Below, piece after piece: positions 1 to 4,879 of a stretch of DNA of 5,789 nucleotides. Made by a program: the position numbers and the translations under genes. Source of the DNA: a bacterium (GTDB taxonomy: Bacteria > Zixibacteria > MSB-5A5 > GN15 > FEB-12); the NCBI GenBank assembly GCA_030629485.1, contig DAOVOW010000147.1, positions 1 to 5,789 on the forward strand, read 5' to 3'. Within the stretch, counting starts at the first letter, position 1; each line of letters opens with the position of its first letter. The notes beneath the pieces are model-generated. The model had not been told where the DNA came from, did no database searches, and saw nothing but the letters and a program-made list of their open reading frames with translations.

Positions 1-72
1 AATGGAATCGGCCAACATCATGCTGCCAAGTTCAGTCGTCACTGAGCATGTGCGGCCGTTGCACGTAGTCGC

Positions 73-630
73 TCACTTCACGCGGTAGACTTCCTCGAAA
101 TCCTCAAACGCCTCATCGACGTACTTGACCACGAAAGCCTGGAGTTCACGAGTGTCACCGGTCAGAACCAGAAAGTGCTCAAGCTGTTCGTGTCCGATGT
201 CCACCGTTCCTGCCTTGATGGCGTCCCTCAGCCAGTCGTAGTCGAGCGAAGCGAGACGCAACGTGTCCTGGCCGATGTCGGCCAGCCAGAACGAGTGAGC
301 AGAGATGACATGGCTAAGGAAGTGCTCGTTGGCACTATCGGGTTCTTCGGGATAGAGATCCAGGAAATACCTACCATCAAGTTGGATCAGGTGGGCGATG
401 AACAAACCGTCCGACTTACCCTCCTCAACAACTGTCATGCGGTATCCGTTTTTCTCGGTTTCCTCAAAGGTCCAAAATCCCTTGTCATCGTCAGAACCTG
501 TCCAGGTTCCCGGCAGGTTGTCGTTAGACACTAACTCCTTCTCTGAGTACAGGGGATGTATTGAGAGAACGAAGCAGCCCTGCGCCAATAGCGCCACCGC
601 CAGAATGGTCAGGATTTTCAACATGCGCAT
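73..630 (-). CDS. Small outer-envelope lipoprotein of unknown function
   Basis: A 185-residue protein. The N-terminus is MRMLK followed by a hydrophobic stretch ending in LLAQGC, so Cys19 is the probable lipidation site. The lipobox is slightly unusual (Ala at -3, Gln at -2), but the position and hydrophobic core fit signal peptidase II. The mature part has no recognised enzymatic motif. It contains a GTWTGS...FWTFEE segment, an FIAHLIQLDGRYFLDLYPEEP segment in the middle, and LTGDTRELQAFV near the C-terminus. I recognise this pattern (PLY..., GTW..., WTFE, AHL...FLDLYP, T.ELQ.F) from uncharacterised lipoproteins of environmental bacteria, probably a beta-rich fold; no function is known to me. 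The start is well supported by AAGGAG seven bases upstream and a TATAAT box further up. The neighbouring minus-strand gene ends 206 bp upstream, so co-transcription is not required. Confidence 0.85.
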   Translation of the reverse strand: MRMLKILTILAVALLAQGCFVLSIHPLYSEKELVSNDNLPGTWTGSDDDKGFWTFEETEKNGYRMTVVEEGKSDGLFIAHLIQLDGRYFLDLYPEEPDSANEHFLSHVISAHSFWLADIGQDTLRLASLDYDWLRDAIKAGTVDIGHEQLEHFLVLTGDTRELQAFVVKYVDEAFEDFEEVYRVK

Positions 631-637
631 CTTGTGA

Positions 638-643
638 CTCCTT
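638..643 (-). promoter_or_regulatory. Shine-Dalgarno site of the lipoprotein gene
   Basis: Read on the minus strand this is AAGGAG, followed by seven bases (TCACAAG) and then the ATG at 630. It is the clearest ribosome binding site in the window and fixes the start of the lipoprotein gene at 630 rather than at the second Met two codons in. Confidence 0.8.
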
Positions 644-716
644 TCCCTTTTGATGACCGCGTCGAATCGACACGAAACTCTACCGTCCGAGAGACCGCGC
701 TCATCTGCGTTTAAGC

Positions 717-722
717 ATTATA
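717..722 (-). promoter_or_regulatory. Probable -10 box for the lipoprotein gene
   Basis: The minus strand reads TATAAT, a perfect sigma70-type -10 hexamer, about 87 bases upstream of the lipoprotein start. I find no good -35 match at 16-18 bases upstream (a TTGCCT lies too close), so the promoter call rests on the -10 box and its position in the gap between the two minus-strand genes. Confidence 0.45.
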
Positions 723-774
723 CATTCCCAAATTAGGCAAGCGATGATAAAAAATGATAGTCTTGTCTGGGTTT

Positions 775-788
775 CTGTGTGGGCACAG
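775..788 (-). terminator. Weak hairpin downstream of the exported-protein gene
   Basis: CTGTG (775-779) and CACAG (784-788) pair across a four-base loop, about 48 bases past the stop of the minus-strand gene that ends at 837. On the minus strand an AT-rich stretch containing six T follows, but only about 17 bases later, so this is not a standard intrinsic terminator. It is the only terminator-like structure I see between the two minus-strand genes. Confidence 0.2.
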
Positions 789-836
789 CCGCCGCCCGGA
801 CATATTGCTGAACAGGTTTGAGGGCTTAACCAGCTG

Positions 837-2108
837 TCAGGTCTTGCGCTCTTTTTTCTTGGCGGCGGGGAAGAGGATGTTGTTCAGGATGAGACGATAT
901 CCCGGCGAATGTTTGTGCAGCAGAAGTTCGGTTGGTGGGTCATGGACCATGTGGCGATAGTCCTCCGGATCGTGACCGGACAGAAAGGTGAACGTGCCGC
1001 GTCCGAGGTTACCGTGGATGTAGCGTACTTCGTCAAAATTGTCCGGCTGGCCCAGGACGATCACGAATTTCTTCAGCAGCGACTTGCGAAAGGCCGTAGT
1101 CTGACCCATGAAACCGTTGACGGTGTTGGTATGACACTGCGTCAGCATGGTCGGCACCGGGTCAAGCTTGGCGGCAAAATCGAACAGGTAGAAATAGTCC
1201 TGACGTTCATCAAGAAACCGCACCAATCTGTCCGGATAGGTGTCGATGTCGGAGTGGCTGTACACCATCGGATCGAACTCCGGTCGGAAGTTCTCAAAGG
1301 CGAAGGTCCGTGTGAAATCAAGGGCTGCCTGAGCACCGGGATCAACAGGGTCGCCGTCGATCTGGCGCGGCACGATATCCAACCCCTCGGCGGCGAGCGC
1401 GATATCGATCGTCTCCGGCGCGGAACACATCGAGAAAAAGAACCCACCGCGACGAACGTAATCGTACACTGTCCTGGCCACATCGAGTTTCATCTGAGAA
1501 ACTTTACTGTAGCCCAACTTCCGGGCCATTTCCTCGTTGCTTCGCACCTCTGCCTGGTACCAAAGCTGATTGCGAAACGCGCCGTAGAACTTGCCGTACT
1601 GGCCGGTAAAATCCTCGTGGTGACAGTGTAGCCAGTCGTACTCTTCGAGCACCCCGGCCAGCAGGTCTTCATCGTAGACATTGTCATACTTGATCTCGGC
1701 GTAGGTCAAGGCGAGCGTCACGGCGTCGTCCCACGGCTCGTTGGTGGGGGGAGAATAAACGGCGATAACGGGTGCTTTCTCAAGCTCGACCCGCTCCATA
1801 TTCTCAACCTCGATCTGACGGTAGATGTCCGCCACCTGTCCGGACGTTACTCGTTCTGCCGAGACACCCATAAGTAGACACAGGTCACTCATCTCCGTAG
1901 CGTCATCGATCAGGAACGACCCCCCGCGATAGTTGAGCAACCACTCGGCATGGTAACCTTTGTCCAGGGCACGGAAACAGACGCCGTACGCCTTGAGATG
2001 ATCGGTCTGACTATCGTCCATCGGGATCAACAGCGACGCTGCGTGCAGTTGTGTCGTTATGGACAGTACCAGTATGAGTCCAATTGTTCTAATCATCTTT
2101 TTGACCAT
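837..2108 (-). CDS. Exported conserved protein of unknown function (family sometimes labelled asparagine synthetase B)
   Basis: A 423-residue protein from the ATG at 2108. The reading frame is open back to a GTG at 2135. I prefer 2108 because it gives a standard Sec signal peptide: MVKK, a hydrophobic core (IGLILVLSI), then QLHA/A as the probable cleavage site. Neither start has a visible Shine-Dalgarno. Mature landmarks: LLIPMDDSQTDHLKAYG at the N-terminus, WLLNYRGGSF, then YDWLHCHHEDFTGQYGKF, a GGFFFSMCSAPETIDIAL segment that looks like a Gly-rich turn around a cysteine, and GTFTFLSGHDPEDYRHMV near the end. From memory, proteins with the MDDSQ..HLKAYG / LLNYRGGSF signature have been labelled 'asparagine synthetase B'. 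I see neither the Cys2 glutaminase nucleophile nor an SGG.DS pyrophosphatase loop, and the protein is exported, so that label is unsupported. The Cys-containing turn and GHDPE segment could hint at a glutamine-amidotransferase-like fold, but that is speculation. The 5' end abuts a repeat cluster. Confidence 0.85.
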   Translation of the reverse strand: MVKKMIRTIGLILVLSITTQLHAASLLIPMDDSQTDHLKAYGVCFRALDKGYHAEWLLNYRGGSFLIDDATEMSDLCLLMGVSAERVTSGQVADIYRQIEVENMERVELEKAPVIAVYSPPTNEPWDDAVTLALTYAEIKYDNVYDEDLLAGVLEEYDWLHCHHEDFTGQYGKFYGAFRNQLWYQAEVRSNEEMARKLGYSKVSQMKLDVARTVYDYVRRGGFFFSMCSAPETIDIALAAEGLDIVPRQIDGDPVDPGAQAALDFTRTFAFENFRPEFDPMVYSHSDIDTYPDRLVRFLDERQDYFYLFDFAAKLDPVPTMLTQCHTNTVNGFMGQTTAFRKSLLKKFVIVLGQPDNFDEVRYIHGNLGRGTFTFLSGHDPEDYRHMVHDPPTELLLHKHSPGYRLILNNILFPAAKKKERKT

Positions 2109-2114
2109 ATCTGC

Positions 2115-2127
2115 CGCGCGGAGCGCG
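2115..2127. repeat. CGCGC hairpin beside the exported-protein start
   Basis: CGCGC (2115-2119), loop GGA, GCGCG (2123-2127). It lies only six bases upstream of the minus-strand ATG at 2108, where a Shine-Dalgarno would be expected. Twelve bases of it (2115-2126) recur in exact inverted orientation at 2227-2238, so the two copies bracket the next two palindromes. Confidence 0.6.
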
Positions 2128-2149
2128 AGTAACACGGCTTGAGCGTGTC

Positions 2150-2169
2150 ATTCCCGCGAAGGCGGGAAT
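2150..2169. repeat. Intergenic palindrome ATTCCCGC/GCGGGAAT
   Basis: A perfect 8-bp stem with a GAAG loop. This palindrome, usually flanked by TC and CCA as here, is a familiar dispersed intergenic repeat in many Gram-negative genomes. When translated it gives the spurious peptide FPRRRESI. It is probably one of many genomic copies. Confidence 0.75.
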
Positions 2170-2187
2170 CCATCCGCTTTCTTGCAG

Positions 2188-2210
2188 GTCAGGTCCCTTG
2201 CGGACCTGAC
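2188..2210. repeat. Perfect 9-bp inverted repeat
   Basis: GTCAGGTCC (2188-2196), loop CTTGC, GGACCTGAC (2202-2210). It is the strongest hairpin in the window. No T-run follows on either strand, so it is more likely part of the repeat cluster than an intrinsic terminator. Confidence 0.6.
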
Positions 2211-2224
2211 AAGTTAACCCGTTC

Positions 2225-2243
2225 TTGCGCTCCGCGCGCGCAA
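2225..2243. repeat. TTGCGC/GCGCAA hairpin, inverted partner of the 2115 repeat
   Basis: TTGCGC (2225-2230) pairs with GCGCAA (2238-2243) across a seven-base loop. The inner twelve bases (2227-2238) are the exact reverse complement of 2115-2126, so the two could pair over about 100 bases, or they may mark the ends of one composite element. Confidence 0.5.
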
Positions 2244-2245
2244 CC

Positions 2246-2271
2246 TCACCCTGAGCGGAGTCGAAGGGTGA
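2246..2271. repeat. Intergenic palindrome TCACCCT/AGGGTGA
   Basis: A 7-bp stem (2246-2252 with 2265-2271) with a loop reading GAGCGGAGTCGA. CCCTGAGCGGAGTCGAAGGG is another widely dispersed bacterial intergenic repeat that I recognise, and it gives the spurious peptide HPERSRR. Its presence beside the ATTCCCGC palindrome shows that this gap collects repeats. Confidence 0.75.
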
Positions 2272-2286
2272 ACCTCGTACATGTCA

Positions 2287-2320
2287 GTTGCAAAGTAACG
2301 AATAGTACACTATTAGCAAC
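2287..2320. repeat. Nested inverted repeat
   Basis: An outer pair GTTGC (2287-2291) / GCAAC (2316-2320) encloses an inner pair AATAG (2301-2305) / CTATT (2310-2314). The region is markedly more AT-rich than its surroundings. On the minus strand a weak promoter-like pair TTGCTA (2314-2319) and TACTTT (2292-2297) with a 16-base spacer falls inside it and could serve the exported-protein gene. The function is not clear: folded RNA, a protein site and chance are all possible. Confidence 0.35.
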
Positions 2321-2356
2321 AGTGATTTTACGGGGCTGAGGCGTGTGAGTTCCAGG

Positions 2357-2374
2357 ATGGTAGCAAGCTACCAT
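2357..2374. repeat. 8-bp palindrome at the left edge of repeat copy A
   Basis: ATGGTAGC (2357-2364) and GCTACCAT (2367-2374) form a perfect stem with a two-base spacer (in practice a 7-bp stem with a four-base loop). Its right arm overlaps the point where similarity to the second direct repeat begins (2372). It is absent at the left edge of copy B, where a different short inverted repeat, GATAA/TTATC, sits instead. Confidence 0.5.
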
Positions 2375-2491
2375 TATCTCCCAACAGTGCGGCCCTTCCC
2401 AACTCCGTATGATCGTCCCCGACATGCCACATCCAGGCGCCGCCAGGCGGGTAGAACGAACCGCAACATCTGAACCGCCGGCGCAAATGAC

Positions 2492-2519
2492 TTGACATCG
2501 AACTACTCCGGTTTATTAT
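2492..2519 (+). promoter_or_regulatory. Sigma70-type promoter, duplicated copy
   Basis: TTGACA (2492-2497), 16-base spacer, TATTAT (2514-2519): a perfect -35 and a -10 with one mismatch. It is identical to the promoter of the intact reductase gene. Here it points through the reductase fragment and the integrase tail towards the membrane glycosyltransferase-like gene at 2746, with no obvious terminator between, so it may supply that gene's transcription. Confidence 0.65.
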
Positions 2520-2579
2520 GAAATCTGAAATGTATCGTTACTCAAGGCAACGTGGAAAGAGATCAAGCAGGGGTTTTAG

Positions 2580-2611
2580 ATGGCCGACAAAGAACCGAAT
2601 GCGATCGTAAC
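2580..2611 (+). pseudogene. Truncated 5' fragment of ferredoxin-NADP reductase gene
   Basis: An ATG followed by codons for MADKEPNAIV and the first two bases of the next codon, identical in DNA to the start of the intact gene at 4848. At 2611 the sequence switches to integrase DNA. If translated, the frame would continue out of phase through the integrase tail and stop at 2685-2687, giving a 35-residue chimeric peptide rich in Arg and Pro that is unlikely to be functional. Promoter and ribosome-binding region are retained, so the fragment could still be transcribed. Confidence 0.88.
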
Positions 2612-2706
2612 TCCTTGGACACAAAGACGTCCGCACGACCACGATCTACACCCACGTGTTGAACAAAGGAGGCCACGGCGTCCGTAGCCCGGTAGACGAG
2701 ATGTAG
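2611..2706 (+). pseudogene. 3' remnant of an integron-type tyrosine recombinase (IntI-like)
   Basis: Thirty-one codons and a TAG. The peptide starts [11 protein letters not shown], continues [18 protein letters not shown] and ends EM. LLGH..V.TT.IYTH is the C-terminal catalytic box of tyrosine recombinases: the His of LLGH and the nucleophilic Tyr of IYTH are present. The GG.GVRSP.D tail is the hallmark of integron integrases (IntI1 ends similarly). The preceding in-frame codon is TAA, and the upstream catalytic residues (first Arg, Lys, HxxR) are missing, so this is a non-functional relic. No full integrase lies in the window. I see no convincing attC or attI site nearby. Confidence 0.88.
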
Positions 2707-2745
2707 GCCGGTTTATACAGTCCGTGTAATCCTTGTTGGCTGCTC

Positions 2746-4224
2746 ATGATGACAACTCCGCAGAACAACCACGGGCTCGACCCTAAAGACGCTCGTTCTG
2801 CACGACCTGCAACTATCAGATTGGCACTCCTGGCGCTAGCGACACTGTGTTCCCTGCTGTTGGTCTATGTGGCACTCAACCAGTATCTCTCGCACTGGTT
2901 CTGGCGTCCCACTCACACGCCACTTCCTCTTTGGTGGTTGATCATACCCATTCTTGCCGTCTCAGTCGGAGCCGTCTTCCTGATTAAGATGACTTCGTTT
3001 CGCCCCTGCATTAATCTTCTCGCTCTCATCCTCATTGGCTTCGCCGTGCAACAGGGCTTTGCACTCATGGAGGGAAGAGGCATCAACGGCATTCGAGATC
3101 GTATGCTCCACACGGGGCATGCACTCTTTGCCGTAGAAGCGGTCAAGCAGCCGAACATGTTGCGGGTAGCCCGTCACTATCAGACCCTGGTAGAAACTGG
3201 TGAATTGGAGGTCTACCCAAACGCCACGAAACCACCAGGCCAGTTGCTGTTTTACATGGCGACAGAGCGAATGTCACGCCTTCTGCCATGGGCGAGCGAC
3301 AATATGTTGGAACGGATGGCAACCTTCGCCTCGTTCTTCTGGCCACTCCTTTCCTATTTCACACTTGTTCCTCTCTATCTTCTGTCGAGACTGTATCTCG
3401 ATCCGAAACAGGCGTATGTCCCGTGCATTCTATATCTATGCATGCCGCCTGTTGCATTGATCACCCTGCATTTGGACCAATGTCTGTATCCCTTTCTCTT
3501 CGTGACCACGGTTGCCCTCTTTGTTCATGGTGTCAGGTTGAAAAAGACCGCTCTGCTATTCTGCGCCGGTGTGACCACGAGTGTTGCCGTCTTCGTTTCG
3601 TTTTCACTCGTAATTCTTCTTCCGTTCATCTTCTTGATCCTCGCGCTGGAGGTCATACCAAGGGTGGCATGGGGGCGGACTGGTAATTCCGAAAACCGTC
3701 GCCAACTCCTGGCCCATGCGGCATTGCGGCTGATCTGCTATCTCTCAGGCGCTGCCCTTGTGCAAGGAGTCTTCTTCCTCCTGCTTAACTACAATGTTTT
3801 CGAGAATTACAGGTTCTCCATGTCTATTCACCAGGGATTCAGGATTGAGGAGTGGCCCTTGCGGACCATTGTCTACATTGGCTGCCTGGACCTGCTCGAA
3901 TTCGCCATCTGGTCCGGCGGTGCAGTCGTTTCTCTGGCAGCAGTTTACGCAGTCAGGTCATGTCGCCGACTACAACCCAGCGATGATAGCTGCAAACCTA
4001 TCGTTGTGTCTTTCTGTGCTGTTCTTCTCGCCATGGCCTTCATGGGCAGCACCGTTGCGGAAACGGCGCGCCTGTGGATCTTCCTGACTCCTCTTATCAC
4101 CCTTTTTGCGAGCAAGGAGTTGATCGCTGTTTTCGGATTGCGCTCCTGGTTTGCAGCAGGAACGCTCGCGGTTCTGCAGGTACTCAACATCTTTGGAATC
4201 AAGATGTGGCAAGATTTCTTCTGA
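2746..4224 (+). CDS. Polytopic membrane protein, probable GT-C-type glycosyltransferase
   Basis: 492 residues with about eleven or twelve hydrophobic segments (roughly 23-45, 62-80, 89-107, 194-213, 223-240, 245-262, 268-300, 328-347, 373-403, 418-435, 443-465, 468-485). Between the third and fourth lies a long polar loop (about 108-192) with RGINGIRDRMLHTGHALF and YPNATKPPGQLLFY. A loop of this size early in the protein with a (H/K)PPG.LL.Y motif is typical of GT-C glycosyltransferases related to the PMT/ArnT families, which use polyprenyl-phosphate sugars outside the cytoplasmic membrane. Further support is AETARLWIFLTP near residue 438, like the E.AR.W.F..P pattern seen in such proteins. 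The acceptor and sugar cannot be told, and no classical DxD is obvious. The ATG at 2746 (a second ATG follows directly) has no good Shine-Dalgarno. The gene stands alone between two reductase promoter copies and ends with TGATG overlapping a 36-codon ORF I do not believe in. Confidence 0.75.
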   Translation: MMTTPQNNHGLDPKDARSARPATIRLALLALATLCSLLLVYVALNQYLSHWFWRPTHTPLPLWWLIIPILAVSVGAVFLIKMTSFRPCINLLALILIGFAVQQGFALMEGRGINGIRDRMLHTGHALFAVEAVKQPNMLRVARHYQTLVETGELEVYPNATKPPGQLLFYMATERMSRLLPWASDNMLERMATFASFFWPLLSYFTLVPLYLLSRLYLDPKQAYVPCILYLCMPPVALITLHLDQCLYPFLFVTTVALFVHGVRLKKTALLFCAGVTTSVAVFVSFSLVILLPFIFLILALEVIPRVAWGRTGNSENRRQLLAHAALRLICYLSGAALVQGVFFLLLNYNVFENYRFSMSIHQGFRIEEWPLRTIVYIGCLDLLEFAIWSGGAVVSLAAVYAVRSCRRLQPSDDSCKPIVVSFCAVLLAMAFMGSTVAETARLWIFLTPLITLFASKELIAVFGLRSWFAAGTLAVLQVLNIFGIKMWQDFF

Positions 4225-4288
4225 TGTCCTTTCGCGTGAGTGGTATGCCGGCCGGCAGCGAACAAGCCGCGTGCACGGTAGGTGGTAA

Positions 4289-4763
4289 ACCGCGCCCGTC
4301 ACGCGCAACGTTCGCGTCACTACGCCCATTCTGAAAGCCGTCGTGATTGGGGCGTACGTAGTGGGATTCGGTCTCGCAACGCTGGGTGTTTCTTGGTTCT
4401 ACGGGCGATACACGCTTCTCGTTTTTTGGGCAGTCCTCCAGTTCGACAAGCGCAGGGATCCCTGCCGTGTTCATTGGTGGCGCGACGATTGTGTTGCTCG
4501 TCCCGCGAGCCCTCAGACGGGTTGATCCCGAGGAACTCCTCCTCACCCCGGTCGCTATCGATCTGGTCGGGGTCATATACAGTCTCGCAGTTGTCGCAGC
4601 CGCAGTAGACACCATCGCTTTCCTCATCGCATGGGATAATCCTTATCTCCCAACCGTGCGGCCCATCCCAACTCGGTATGATCGCCCCCGGCATGCCACA
4701 TCCAGGCGCCGTCGGAGTTGTGTACGAACCGCAACCTCTGAACCGCCGGTGCAAATAACTTGA
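4289..4763 (+). pseudogene. Possible frameshifted small membrane-protein gene
   Basis: This is the gap between the glycosyltransferase-like gene and the reductase. One plus-strand frame (open from 4289) gives a hydrophobic segment, VVIGAYVVGFGLATLGVSWF, and YGRYTLLVF up to about 4427. A second frame, one base further on, continues with SAGIPAVFIGGATIVLLVP and, after a charged patch RRVDPEEL, VAIDLVGVIYSLAVVAAAVD then TIAFLIAW. The two frames would join if the run of six T at 4422-4427 were five, giving about three membrane segments in one protein. The second frame ends at a TGA (4761-4763) inside the -35 box of the reductase promoter, and its last 40 codons lie in repeat copy B, so the true end is uncertain. 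There is no convincing start codon (GTG 4343 at best). I do not recognise the family. It could be chance in GC-rich DNA, and the minus strand is also open here. Confidence 0.3.
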
Positions 4764-4879
4764 CATCGAACTACTCCGGTTTATTATGAAATCTGAAATG
4801 TATCGTTACTCAAGGCAACGTGGAAAGAGATCAGGCAGGGGTTTCAGATGGCCGACAAAGAACCGAATGCGATCGTAAC
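4641..4879 (+). repeat. Direct repeat copy B, upstream of the intact reductase gene
   Basis: The partner of 2372-2611. Copy B is attached to the complete reductase gene, so it marks the native context and copy A is the displaced duplicate. Shared content runs from CTTATCTCCCAAC through the promoter and 5' UTR to the tenth codon and the first two bases of the eleventh. The left edge is preceded by GATAA/TTATC (4635-4647), a short inverted repeat not found at copy A. Confidence 0.92.
4760..4787 (+). promoter_or_regulatory. Promoter of the ferredoxin-NADP reductase gene
   Basis: TTGACA (4760-4765), 16-base spacer, TATTAT (4782-4787). A start about seven bases downstream would give a 5' UTR of roughly 54 bases. 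Nothing in the UTR suggests a riboswitch. The whole promoter is preserved without change in copy A. Confidence 0.7.

Larger units (their letters stand above)
2372..2611 (+). repeat. Direct repeat copy A: duplicated upstream region and 5' end of the reductase gene
   Basis: This aligns with 4641-4879 in the same orientation, with an offset of 2268-2269 bases and a single one-base length difference near 2450. By hand, the last 120 bases (2491-2610) differ at only two sites, while the first 119 bases are roughly 85% identical, with a poorly matching block at about 2440-2455. The copy carries a complete promoter, the 5' UTR, and the first ten codons of the reductase (MADKEPNAIV) plus two bases, AC. 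Homology stops at 2611. Substitutions in the distal half fall at all three codon phases, so that part does not look coding. Confidence 0.92.

Noticed and set aside
1..72. Partial gene at the left edge
   Set aside because: No frame in these 72 bases shows recognisable protein sequence or signals; too short to judge.
909..1631. A 240-codon plus-strand ORF
   Set aside because: It lies antisense within the exported-protein gene, which has a signal peptide and family signatures; the plus-strand product has no recognisable features.
2287..2320. Candidate attC or attI recombination site beside the integrase relic
   Set aside because: The nested arms lack the required RYYYAAC/GTTRRRY pair, and the integrase relic is oriented with its 3' end, not its attI-proximal 5' end, towards the downstream gene.
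2139..2339. A 66-codon plus-strand ORF in the intergenic region
   Set aside because: Its translation (FPRRRESI, HPERSRR) is the well-known spurious product of dispersed palindromic repeats; no homologous protein is expected.
2372..2490. Coding potential in the distal half of the direct repeat (conserved YLPTVRP..T.YDRPRHATSRRR on the plus strand)
   Set aside because: Differences between the two copies fall in all three codon phases and a one-base length difference breaks the frame, so the similarity comes from duplication and not from protein conservation.
4224..4334. A 36-codon ORF overlapping the glycosyltransferase-like stop as TGATG
   Set aside because: The overlap suggests translational coupling, but the peptide is short, Arg/Pro/Ser-rich and unrecognisable, with no own ribosome binding site.
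4320..4766. A 148-codon minus-strand ORF with an acidic stretch containing CGCDNC
   Set aside because: The Cys residues hinted at a metal site. However, the frame starts inside the reductase promoter repeat, its first part is broken in repeat copy A, and the rest is Arg-rich low-quality sequence; the plus-strand hydrophobic frames look more like coding DNA.
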